Made by a program: the position numbers and the translations under genes | In this document: positions 16,294-26,909 of the stretch, one piece after another | Layout of the letters: the number at the start of each line of letters is the position of its first letter | Numbering within the stretch: the first letter of the stretch is position 1 | Notes under the pieces: generated by a model | Databases searched by the model: none | Told to the model about the DNA's origin: nothing | What the model saw: the letters and a program-made list of their open reading frames with translations, nothing else | Origin: Mnemiopsis leidyi | Taxonomy: Eukaryota > Ctenophora > Tentaculata > Lobata > Bolinopsidae | Length of the DNA stretch: 48,652 nt | Assembly (NCBI GenBank): GCA_000226015.1 | Contig: JH154242.1 | Coordinates: 1-48,652 of the forward strand | Reading direction: 5' to 3'

Positions 16294-19108
16294 ATGATTG
16301 CCGAAGCCAGTGCTCCAGTCTCCTCTAGACTCCCTGGAATAGCAAGTGCAGCAAGTTGTTCCGTTCTCCAAGATTGTTCCAATGAGGTCCACTGTTCCTC
16401 GTGCAAGGAGCGTTTCAACCAGATTGGAAAACTGCCAAGGTTTTGTTGAAATTTTATTATTGTAGTCGATATAACCTGATCGGATTCCGATGACTGACTT
16501 GCTACGCTTTATTTTTCTTGTTATGCGCATTAAACAATCATTTTCTCCCATTGATTCCAGTTTAATAATATCTAGACTATACTAGTTCTGAAAGTAGGGC
16601 CACGTGGAGTACAGAAAATTAAGAAATTTGAGATTACTATTGTACTTTACGATAGACCCATATTATGAACCTTCAGTGAGAAAATAATTCTTTCCTCCAG
16701 TTACTGCGATATTTTAAAGTCCCAACAAAAACGATGATTACGGTTATACCGTAACGATAAGCTAAATTCAATTCAATCCCACCAACTACAGATTATTAAG
16801 CATCATCTAGAATATTTGTTTCAAAAAGCCACGATCACAATCGCGCTGATTAATTAAATTTTAAATGATCAGAGGATGATTATTGTATTTCAATCTTATT
16901 TGACTAATCAAAAGCTTTTGAGTAATTCGACAACGGTGGTAGAGTATTAACAAATTAAATTTTGCAGACTGTTGCCGTGTTTTCATACAGTGTGTGAGGG
17001 CTGTGTGTATTTGGAGGGGAAGGAATCATGCCCCATATGCAAAGAAAAGTATAACCTTGGTAAGTCTTATACATACTTTCCTGAATTTTCGTAAAAGATC
17101 TGGATCACATCCGGTAATCAATATCTCAAGTCACATGTTTCTATACATGCTGTAAACATTTTAAAAATAGAGATTTGATAAATCACAAGCATGCACGATT
17201 TAATGTCCTCCGATTTCGTTCCGAACAAAGTTCCATTCAGGCATCGACGGAATATCCAGTTTGAAAGTGAACTACTATGTCACGAAAATGGTACAGATCT
17301 TCAATCTACTGGAGTCTGAACAAACGGAAAGGTTGAAATGCATGGGCTGCAACAGAGCGGCACACTTCAGGTGAGCTTTTTAAATCTATAGAACTTCGAA
17401 TTTTAAGAGGATATTAAGATTTTGCCACAGACATTCTCGAAAATCGACAGGTTTTACAAATACATGTGGAGATAGGTCAAGGATTTCATGATAGTACAAT
17501 CCACTGGCCGATATAGGATATCATATAACTTAGTTTTTGCAAGTCTTCTAAATTCCGATTACCACGCCTATTTGGTAATGGAAGGACCAAAAACCACCAC
17601 TGTAACAGGTGCATGAAATGCAGCGAGAACTATTGTGCCAGTCACGCTGAATTTCACCAAAAGTCTCGGGCAACCCACGATCACAACATTATCGCTGTAA
17701 AGGACGTGGCAAAAAACATCCACTCTTTGTCCGCAGTAAGAGAACAAGAATATTGCGGGGTTCACACCACCCGTTCTCTCGAGCTCTACTGTCTGTGAGT
17801 AGTAATTCACTTTAGCTAAAGTGTGTTTCACTTATGTTATGGTTCATTGTTTCACGATCAATGCTTAAAAAATACCTATTTACCGGAAAGGAACTGTTAT
17901 GTTGTATTTGACTAAAGTTTTTCCATTTTGGGAAAGCCTCTTTGTGAATAGCTGCCCCTTTTAAGATAAGAAATAGCAACTCTATAACAACAATTCCACC
18001 CAGGGAATGTGATAAGGCACTCTGCTCCCTGTGTTGTATCACTCAGCACAGAACTCACTCCACCTGCAGCGTCGCCAACGCAGCCCAGAGAGCCAAAAGG
18101 GAACTTGTTGAGCTTGGACCCAAAGCAGGAGAAAAGATGAGCGTGGAAAAACAGAAAGTTATTGCCCTGAGAAAAATGGCGAATGAGGTTTGGGAAAGAA
18201 GTAGTAGTACTGTAGTTTAGGATAGCTGTGTTTCTATAAAAAGACATTAAATCGTTCCTGCTGCACATGTAATAATTACATAATAGAATCTCTCAATTTT
18301 TCGGCTAAATCAAAAAAGATTCCTCAAGTTCGATGTTGATTTAAACAATTGTTATAAACAATTAGAATTCCGTTCAACCCAGGTACAGATTGACCATGAA
18401 AAAGCAAAAAGGAGCTTGAAAGAGTTCAGCAACCGGATGATCCAAAACATCAAGTAAATTTTAAAATATGAGATCGACCTTAGGAAAAATTGGAATTAAC
18501 ATGGTAAAATAGCATGCTCCTGTCTTTTAATTACTGTTCTTCAAGTTGGCAAATCACAAATAAGAATTAAGAACATATACATGATATAATTCATGATAAT
18601 TTCAGGACGAGAGAAGACGAGCTATTGGCTCAACTAAATGCGAAGAAGGCAGCGCTGACCAAAACGATAAATGGAAAGATTGAACAGACAGAGGACAAGC
18701 TTAAAATGGTAAAGCAAACGAAAGAATTTGCCGGAAAAATCCAAAAGAATTGGAGTGAAGTTGAGATACTTAATGTGAGAAAACAGGTGAATAAAGTGAA
18801 GTTTTAAGTTGGTAAATAACAGCAAATTGATAAAAAATTTGATTCTTTTCTCAGCTAGAGATTAAAATAAAAGCAGCAGTTTGTAGGGGAGTTTAAGTGA
18901 TGCACTTTAGTGCAGTGCACTGAATGAAAATTATATTCTAACTCCTTACTCCTATCAGATAGTAGATAGACTACAGGAGTTCAGTGACTCGAGGACCGAA
19001 TCAGTAGACAACATCTACATATCGCCCATCCGATTTGCACCCAGCGGAGAGGACGCACTCATCCAGGGAATATGGAGTTTCAAAAACAGATATCTTTTGA
19101 AAGTGTGA
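16294..19108 (+). CDS. TRIM-like RING / B-box1 / B-box2 / coiled-coil protein, 8 exons, 379 aa
   Basis: Exons: 16294-16439, 16968-17059, 17241-17370, 17609-17794, 18004-18187, 18383-18453, 18606-18786, 18959-19108. The RING has C3HC4 ligands at Cys34, 37, 53, His55, Cys58, 61, 70, 73 (CSSC...PCFHTVCEGC...CPIC). B-box1: Cys113, 116, 124, 127, 132, His135, 139, 146. B-box2: Cys172, His175, Cys184, 187, 192, 195, then His200 and His203. A Lys/Glu-rich coiled coil follows (about 215-320). There is no B30.2, NHL or filamin domain: the protein stops after a short 50-residue tail, so it is a minimal RBCC E3 ubiquitin ligase. The exon 4 acceptor TGTAACAG was chosen because it gives the exact x7 spacing of B-box1; an earlier AG (17588) would add seven residues in frame. 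Substrate unknown. Confidence 0.9.
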
Positions 19109-19763
19109 TAGGCTAACGTGGTGTGAAGAAGTTTATGAAGAATGAAATATCAGATCAACAGTGCAGGATGCCGTCCTTGAAAGAGGAGGTGCACTTATAA
19201 AACCTAGAAAAAACATAAGATTTCAGACCAGAGGATCGTCACAATTGTGGTATTTGCTGACAGGATATTTGCATTGAATGTTATAACGATGTTCAGAAGA
19301 AAGGAGCAGCGTTATGATTGAGTACTTTCGATGTTTTTGTGTGATTAAAATTCAGTTTATGTTATAGGTAGTCGAAGTTTAGGAATTTTAAATTCGCTCC
19401 TAGGAACAAATACAGTTATGGTAAATCTTAGTAAGATGGTGGTGCGAAATGTTGCAACTACAAACCATTTGCCACCTATTATACAAGTTATACGAGCTAG
19501 CACTATTCTATTTTATTTTTCCGGTACTTTGTTTTTTGCGCATATCTACTTATCTGAGAAATTGAATAATCAATTAGTGTAAATTTAGTTGGATTTGGAT
19601 TGCACATTTATAAAAAATAAAATTAATAATGCATCAAAATAAAACAACGATTTGCATAGCATTGATTACTAGAACTTGTTATTGGTATCAGTTGACTATC
19701 AATTCTTTTGGCAACGAACTACATAGTGTGCAACCATCAGAAACTTAACAATCAGAAATCAAA
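19109..19763. other. Convergent 3' intergenic region
   Basis: 655 bases between the stops of the TRIM-like gene (+) and the protease gene (-). AATAAA at 19616-19621 is a candidate polyadenylation signal for the TRIM-like gene, giving a 3' UTR of about 0.5 kb. No other feature seen. Confidence 0.5.
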
Positions 19764-22700
19764 CTATTCGCAAGCTATGCCAAGCTTTTCGGAGCACGAC
19801 TTCTTACAATATGCCATGTAGTATTGGCAATAATCCAAGTAATTTGAACAGAAGCTCGCTCCCCATGTGTCGTTACATTTCGCTGAAACATTTAAATTTC
19901 ATCAAGTTAATTCATACAGAATAGTTGATTTATTAATACAAAAAAGTAAAATGTATGTATATGATTAAGAAGTTGATTACGACAATAGATATAATTGTGT
20001 GAAAAGATGAATTCAATTATACAAAAAATGATCAATTCATACAAAAATTGATCAATTTTCTCTGGGCAATTTATTCGGCCGGGTAATGATTCAGACGAAA
20101 AAAGAAATCCTACGACTCCAAACAACAATTCTACCCAGGGAATGTGACAAGGCACTGATCTGCTCCCTGTGTTGTATCACTCAACACAGAACTCACTCCA
20201 CCTGCAGCGTTGCCAACGCAGCCCAGAGAGCTAAAAGGGAACTGATTCACTAAGTAGGTATTGGAGATACGAAAAATTCGAATGACATAACATGTTTGAA
20301 CTCACGTGGTTTAGTGATGTCCTTGGTGGTTGGTGCTCCCTCCACCAAGTTAGGGATTACCCCGTAGAATATCATACCGCAACCGTGATGTCCTCGAGCA
20401 ACCTTCATGTAACCTGGAAATATTTCGTTTACTTGACCAATTCAAATCAAATAGTCCGAGTTTAACTGGCTGCATTGTACTATGGGAAACAACGCATTCG
20501 TTGTCAGCAAATTCTATGATAAACGAAATTTATCAAATGCTTTAAATTGCTACAAATTACAAATTGCATGCCGGATATTATATTTAGAGCACCAGGTTAT
20601 TTTCAAATATGCGGGGATACCACGTTTATCTAAGAAAGCCATACGGATCAAATTGGACTGGCTTCATGTTTGTTATGTGATGAGAGTGGTTGGGTCTATA
20701 CAGTAATGAATTTTTCTGGGGGCAAGTATCTTACCCTATGTATGGCTTTATAGCTAAATCTATGATGTACAAAATAGTCGATAGAGACATACCCCCATCA
20801 CCCCAGTTGGTGCCCCAACTGTTTTTCACTCTGAAAGAGTTAGCGTTGTAGCCAACCAGAGCCACAGCGTGGTTTGGAATCAAAGACGTGCAGGTATCGT
20901 CCCTTAGTACTCCTAGAGGAGGGTGAACTCGTTGAGAAAATTAGCAATGTATAGGGGCAGTTAAATTTGGATTATTTAAGTATTCTTAATTATACCGGTA
21001 AAGGATATCAATATACCTGAGCTGTAGAAAAGGAATGCCTGAGTAGTCTGTACTGCGGTAGCGATAGGGCCGTCAAGAAGCGTGTCAATTAATGTTTGGT
21101 CATCGTAACTCACAAGCGAATAAGATTTAGAACCTACAACAATGAAGAATGTCTGTCAGTGTCTATCATCTCATATCATGAAAAATACAGCGAAGGGAAT
21201 TTTGACAAAAACCGTAAATCATCATCAATCAATCATTAATCAGCGAATTAATGAATATTCTATCAATACTACTGCTACTAATCCTACTTTTACTAATATA
21301 CCATACCATCAAGGTGCGCGTCTGTAAGAGCGTTTTCTACAGCCCCGTACGAGCATGACCCCACACTGCTCGAATATGGAGCACTGCTCTCTGAGGCAAG
21401 ATGTCCAAACTTGGCAAGAAATTTGAATACGTCTGCGAAGTGACCGCCATAGCAACCATCTTGTGCTCGATCTGAAATCCGCATGTTAACATGCATGCTG
21501 TATAGACATATAGAATTAGATCCGAATCTTTGATCTTTCGTTAATCTTTGGTTAATAAATAATTCATGATAAAGTACAAATGTTACCGACTAAAAAGTAA
21601 ATTGTTGTATTGAATCATGAATTACTGAATTAAGAAATTCAAACAGTTCAGGAATAATTGAAGCAACGTTGAAAACGGTGAAATATATACCTTCAACCCA
21701 ATAAACACAGTCAATCAACTCTTGCTCGCTAAACTCCACACTTTTGTTGGTAAGAATCTGAGAGAAGTTATCAATTATTTATTCAGTTCTAGATCTAGAT
21801 ACAATTGTAGTTGGCAGTCACCAGATACAGCTACGGATTGAAACTAATTATACATAGAAGGTGCCCTTTTATCTGGATAAATCTTCATATCATTTAAGTT
21901 GGAATTTACTATTTTTACATACGTTTACAATAAAACACACAGTCTTACATAAAGTCTTACAATGATCTGAAACTTAACCTTCTGTGCTTACCTGGTACCT
22001 CCCCTCGAGCGCAGCGAGAGCAGCGAAAGCCCAACAAGCTCTACAGTCCACAGTTTGGTCTTGCACTTCACTGATATAACCAGCAGATACCCAATCTACC
22101 TCATCCTCAGCGTTACTTCCTGCGAGCCAAAAAACGTTCGCTAATAACAACCTACTGTCACCACTGATGACGTGTAACTAACAATTTCGATAATCTTAGA
22201 TCCTTTGGCCATGAAAGCCTTATCAGGGTGATGGGCAACACAAAAAGAGTAAATTCATAACTCGGTCAGAAGTTGTAAGTTTTTCAAACCCAGTGGAAAT
22301 GTGAGTCCAGAGACATCGTATCCCGTGCTGGTGTCAGGTTTCAATAGGATGTCGTTCCTCTCTTCCTGACTTCGGGGTGCGAAGAAGTTCACGTCACTTT
22401 CCCAGCCGATGTCTTAGGATGTTGAGATTCATTAGGTCTACCAAGTCTAGCGAGTCTTGAACTTAATTCTACCAAGTCTTAAGATTTAGATTTGTCGAAA
22501 TTTAAATGCTGTGGACACATTTCAGTTTGAGCATTTGCAGCTCAGAGTTATCTAAATACACAGTTATTGATATGGATTCGTATAAGCAGTGGGGTTATAA
22601 GATGACACATTGATACAACTAGAAAACTCAACTATAACATATCTATTGAGACTTTGAATTGAAATCCTATTTGAATTTACTTGGATTTTCATTTTGGTTG

Positions 22701-23046
22701 ACAACAAACTGCAAAGCTTCCTTGAAATTAGTCAACTTCTCTGAGGTCAAATCAGCAGCACCGAATTTCTCTATGTAGAGCTTTCTGAGCCTGCTATCAT
22801 TCTTCAGTGCTCTCTTGTATTTCTTCATATCTACTGCAGCTGAAAGACAATTGAGACAAATTTAACTATCTAAACGTCTAATTTTTAAACAATAAGAACC
22901 AGTGGATTTAGATTCACTATATCAACAACAAAATTCAAAATTTAAAAATCGTATGGGAGAACAGGGCAGTTTTTTCGCGAAAAAAAATATTTTCACTTAC
23001 CAGCGCAGAGAACCGTTAACAGGGCTAAAATCAGGAACACTCGCAT
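19764..23046 (-). CDS. Papain-family (C1A) cysteine protease with C-terminal ShKT domain, 10 exons, 383 aa
   Basis: Exons: 23046-23001, 22839-22681, 22412-22290, 22119-21992, 21757-21691, 21471-21307, 21133-21017, 20912-20793, 20413-20306, 19882-19764. Signal peptide MRVFLILALLTVLCA, then a propeptide of about 95 residues. The mature part starts before DEVDWVSAGYISEVQDQ. The catalytic triad is intact: Cys138 (CRACWAF), His283 (NHAVALVGY), Asn299 (KNSWGTNWGD), with oxyanion Gln131. The usual CGSCWAF is CRACWAF and there is one extra residue between the Gln and the Cys pair. After the normal end of the fold, a linker leads into a final exon of 38 residues with six Cys (347-382) and the YM...C spacing of a ShKT module, which in animals often accompanies secreted proteases. 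Likely a secreted or lysosomal endopeptidase; the ShKT may target or regulate it. Confidence 0.92.
20121..20250 (+). pseudogene. Antisense partial copy of the TRIM B-box2 exon inside intron 9 of the protease gene
   Basis: The plus strand repeats 17985-18105, the acceptor and first about 102 bases of TRIM exon 5, including its ACCCAG acceptor. The copy retains an open frame (ECDKALICSLCCITQHRTHS...) ending in TAA at 20251. Within the shared coding part I count five single-base changes, all synonymous (GAT/GAC, CAG/CAA, GTC/GTT, GCC/GCT, CTT/CTG), plus one in-frame 3-base insertion that adds Ile before the first SLCC Cys. No other TRIM exon is found nearby. It could be a fragment of a functional paralogue moved by recombination, or an exon used by an unseen transcript. 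Confidence 0.85.
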
Positions 23047-24279
23047 TTTGACACTTAACTTTCTCTCCAAAGAAAAGGTGTACAAAGTGTTTAGTTATTG
23101 ATGAAAAGAACACCCACAAAACGATAGAAGCAACTGAAACTAACAACACCAGACTTCACAACTTCCCGTGATGTCAACGGAACAATGTGGTAGCAGATCA
23201 ATGTGGGACAAATAGCTGTTGTCTAAAACATCTCGACAAACAGGAAAGAGGTTTAAAATATCACTTAAACAGTTTAGTGCCGGTTCCATCACATGAAAAC
23301 ACGGCCAGAGCACATACCTCGCACACTTTTATTCGTCAGTAACGCGCCATGTGGATACGTGCACCTACTCTGTAAGCTGTTTTTTGAGGCAAATTGATAA
23401 ATATATTTTTCAAAGAAAACATTAGAAGGTATATTCGTAGCCATTTTTTTAGATTCAAGGAGGGAAGCGAAATGATTTCGCTAGAGCAAGATTTAGTATC
23501 TGCAGCTGGAACAGTCCCCGGAATGAAAAGCGAAATGGGGCCACTTTTTTCCGCTACTACCGTTATCCCCTGACCCCCCCCCTCTCTCTCTCTNNNNNNN
23601 NNNNNNNTGGAGTTATAGGGGCATGAATATTCTTAGTTAATTTCTGGATTCGCCGTGTTTGTGGCAGAATTTTGTGGCAGATGGCGCGATCTCTTTATGA
23701 CCACATACATGATCAACGCTCATTTAATGCACAAAACTCTTCTATTAGACAGGTACATTTACACATTTTTCTGGGATGCAGACTGTAACATGAAAAATAT
23801 GTACACATATATTCAAATAACGCGTCCAAGCAGTCCATAGCAACATTATTCCATATTTGGAATAATTCGCTGCCGGACCCGCCTCGCTCTGTATATGTAA
23901 CGCGCGAAAGACACAAGAACCACGTGGGAGGCGGGTCAGGCGAGGCGGTCCAGGATCCAAAAGCGACAGTTCAATTTGATCGTCACGTATACAATGTTCT
24001 ACTTGAGAGTTTACTGGGCATTTCATGTCCTTATAGTGATAAAACTCATGACCTTTCCGAGCCGGAACGCCCAAATGCAAAAGTAAAAGACCGCGCATCT
24101 TTCACTCACGAGTATCTTAATACATGTTGACTTCTGTGTCATAATTTTTTTGCATGTTTGGCCCAAGAGAATTTTATTACAAAGATTGCTCAATTCTGCT
24201 CGTCGGGCAAACTACTTTTCGTAAAATATTGCTCGTGACTGACAGCTCTTACAACGTCGTCAACTGATTTCAGAAGGAA
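23047..24279. other. Intergenic region with CT microsatellite and assembly gap
   Basis: Divergent upstream region shared by the protease (-) and the BTB-like gene (+). A pyrimidine run (poly-C then CT repeats, about 23570-23593) abuts a 14-N gap at 23594-23607. Overlapping ORFs on both strands at 23655-24130 have no recognisable family. A TTTCAG six bases before the BTB-like ATG may be an acceptor following a 5' UTR intron. Confidence 0.5.
23594..23607. other. Assembly gap (14 N)
   Basis: Run of 14 N directly after a CT microsatellite, so the repeat length here is uncertain. Confidence 1.
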
Positions 24280-25899
24280 ATGTCAAGCAGCACGACTATA
24301 ATGATCAGGATAAAGGACAAATCACCGCTCTGTGTCGACTCTCCTCGTCTCACAGATAACAGCTGCGTCTTCAAGCGCCTCATCTGCGAGCTCAATCAAA
24401 CTGAAATTGAGCTGACGGACTTTGAATCAGGAACTGTGGAAATGTTTTTCACCCTTCTTTCTGATAAAACTTTGAGCGAGATCAAAAAAGAGCAGTTTAG
24501 AGAACTCCACAAGCTTGCTGTCTCGTTCAATGTTAGCTGGTTAAAAAAGTCGTGTAGGGACTGGCTTAGAAGTGAAATAGACAAGGCAAAGGCTAATTTA
24601 GAGCAGTTTCATTTCGTGTTTGAGGAGAGTTTGTTCATTTCAGATAAGTGGCGGGTTCAGAAATTTGTAGGTTTGATCATTTCTAAGTATTCCGCGCAGG
24701 ACAACAGTCTGTTTTTTGAGGATTACATGAAAAACTTCGACAAAATGGAAGAGCGTCACATTGAAGTATTGCTCCTGCTAGCTGGGAGCAACCCGGCACA
24801 ACTACTGAGACTACCAATAGAGAAAGTGAACAACAGACGATGTGTAATCAGTAAGAAAACGAAGTTTTTACTGGAAAATATAAACTTGGCGCTACTTTAT
24901 GAACGGACGCCAGATGAACATCTGAGGTTGTTCGAAGGCTTAAAGGAAATTCACGAACTCTCGCGGGATGACTTGAAATTTACGCTGGATTTAATGACAG
25001 AATCTGTCAAGAAAGTCATTCAAAGGGCAGAAGTTCCTGCGGGGGGAACACAAATTAGGAGTAAAGGTGAAAAGTGGGCTACGTTTTATCAGGAGTACAG
25101 CCAATCGATTCCGGACACACTGGACGAAATAACTAGTTTTATTTTAGGGCGGAAAATAAATGATATGGAGCTTGTCGTCCTCCTGATGGTCCGGGCTTGC
25201 CGTCGTAACCCGCCATCAGAAGACAGGTCAGAATATTTTTTGAGAAATTTGGTGAACATAACAAAGTACAAGGGTTACAATTTGAAACGTGTCCCTGCAT
25301 GCGATGTAGACCTACTCATTGATTCTATAAAAGGGTCGCCCCTTCCTGAAACGCATCAGTGTATTGCACTCCTTGAAGGAATCAGGAACAGCTTTAGCTT
25401 GACTTCTTACAATGAAACGATACATATGCGAGGTAAACAGTTGTGGGAATTGAAAAATCAAAGTTCTATTCAAAAGCATCAGTCAAATTTTACCATTTTA
25501 CGGAGGCAATTACTACTCTCTGTGGAAGAGGTTTATCGATACGCATTTGTTTTCAAATCAAAAAGTCTGGTTCCAGGAGTTCGTGATTGTGCCGAGGCAG
25601 GGCTGTGTGGGTTCATATTGGACTCCAAGAACTTTGGAACAGGTAACTTAGAGTTGTGCACAGCAGCTGAAACATACCGTGATTCTGGAATTCATCACCA
25701 TCGGATTCATTCTGCGGAGAGGATGGAGTCTTTCTGTATATTGGAGGGAATGTCGAGTAATGATAGGAAGAAGAAAGGGGTTCCCTCTTGGTGGGCCCAT
25801 GGTGGCGAGTGGTTTCCAGATATCGAATATTGGGAACCGAAGAAAGGTAAAATTGTAATATGTTATGATTCATCAGAGTTTATGGCAAAAAAGTCTTAA
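24280..25899 (+). CDS. Intronless BTB-like protein, 539 aa
   Basis: A single uninterrupted ORF. The first 110 residues resemble a BTB/POZ fold with a shortened start: CVFKRLICELNQTEIELTDF, then EMFFTLLSDKTL and LHKLAVSFNVSWLKKSCRDW, the pattern of BTB helices after the ELTDF turn. A helical region follows (110-270) that may be BACK-like. The last 140 residues are of unknown fold, with several aromatic and Cys residues (PSWWAHGGEWF near the end). BTB proteins are commonly adaptors of cullin-3 ligases; nothing here proves that. The lack of introns among intron-rich neighbours suggests retroposition or a lineage-specific expanded family. The start is the first ATG after a possible TTTCAG acceptor. 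Confidence 0.75.
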   Translation: MSSSTTIMIRIKDKSPLCVDSPRLTDNSCVFKRLICELNQTEIELTDFESGTVEMFFTLLSDKTLSEIKKEQFRELHKLAVSFNVSWLKKSCRDWLRSEIDKAKANLEQFHFVFEESLFISDKWRVQKFVGLIISKYSAQDNSLFFEDYMKNFDKMEERHIEVLLLLAGSNPAQLLRLPIEKVNNRRCVISKKTKFLLENINLALLYERTPDEHLRLFEGLKEIHELSRDDLKFTLDLMTESVKKVIQRAEVPAGGTQIRSKGEKWATFYQEYSQSIPDTLDEITSFILGRKINDMELVVLLMVRACRRNPPSEDRSEYFLRNLVNITKYKGYNLKRVPACDVDLLIDSIKGSPLPETHQCIALLEGIRNSFSLTSYNETIHMRGKQLWELKNQSSIQKHQSNFTILRRQLLLSVEEVYRYAFVFKSKSLVPGVRDCAEAGLCGFILDSKNFGTGNLELCTAAETYRDSGIHHHRIHSAERMESFCILEGMSSNDRKKKGVPSWWAHGGEWFPDIEYWEPKKGKIVICYDSSEFMAKKS

Positions 25900-26405
25900 T
25901 AGGGACAATTATTTACTGGCGGCTAAATATGTGAACATTTTAATGAGTGTGTAAATTAACTTTGATGAACGGGTGTAAAGGGAACTTTGGACCCTGTCGT
26001 GGGACAGGGAGAATGGGCATACGGAGGAAGATACATATCTGCAATATTTCCGACTCAGTATATAACTACTTTATAGTTATATACAGTGCTACTATATAGT
26101 ATATTCATATTCATCTTATAGTTGATTGATTATGAACAAGGTACTCAAGTACTCTATTAACAAATTTGATTGCAGATCTTTTGATCGTCATAATGTCCTA
26201 AGACTTTACTTAATGTCTCTCACATTTTTAAAGGAATTTCGGGCAAAAGTCTCTGTACGATTCAGCAATTATCTGGAATCAGTCCTATACTGTATGTCAG
26301 TATAAATGAGTAAAGTAAGTTAAGATGTTTAATCAGAATAACAATAACATTATAACATTGTCAAAGATAATGTCCGTCTGTAACTTGTCTGTTAATAGAT
26401 TCGGT
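25900..26405. other. Intergenic AT-rich region
   Basis: 3' flank of the BTB-like gene, leading into the 31-bp minisatellite. I see no gene and no canonical AATAAA close to the stop. Confidence 0.4.
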
Positions 26406-26777
26406 CATACTCAACTACTAAACTAAACCAGTCAGCTATACTCATCTAGTAAACTTAACCAGTCAGCTATACTCATCCAGTAAACTAAACCAGTCAGCTA
26501 TACTCATCTAGTAAACTAAACCAGTCAGCTATACTCATCCAGTAAACTTAACCAGTCAGCTATACTCATCTAGTAAACTTAACCAGTCAGCTATACTCAA
26601 CTACTAAACTTAACCAGTCAGCTATACTCATCCAGTAAACTTAACCAGTCAGCTATACTCATCTAGTAAACCAAACCAGACAGCTATACTCATCCAGTAA
26701 ACTAAACCAGTCAGCTAAACTCATCCAGTAAACTAAACCAGTCAGCTAAACTCATCCAGTAAACCAAACCAGTCAGT
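26406..26777. repeat. 31-bp minisatellite, about 12 copies
   Basis: The unit contains CCAGTCAGCTATACTCATCC followed by AGTAAACTTAA. Copies vary at a few fixed positions (ATCC/ATCT/ACTA, AACTTAA/AACTAAA, CTATACTC/CTAAACTC), alternating in a way that suggests expansion of a two-unit block. It lies between the BTB-like gene and the 3' end of the phospholipase D gene, starting about 130 bases past the latter's stop codon, so it may be in its 3' UTR. Confidence 0.96.
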
Positions 26778-26909
26778 TTTTACTGATTACCAATTCGTGT
26801 AGCAGTAAAGATCATTTGAAAACAACAAAGCAAGTTTGTCAGGACCACAGTTTCTATTTCCAAGTTCAATCTGTCAGTCTGAGTAAAGAAAACAATTACT
26901 TGGAGCTGT

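Noticed and set aside
23655..24130. Several ORFs of 60-117 codons on both strands next to the N gap
   Set aside because: No recognisable family, mutually overlapping, possibly remnants of repeats; not enough to call a gene.
26406..26777. Possible CRISPR-like array
   Set aside because: Contiguous tandem units without unique spacers in a eukaryotic genome; a minisatellite.
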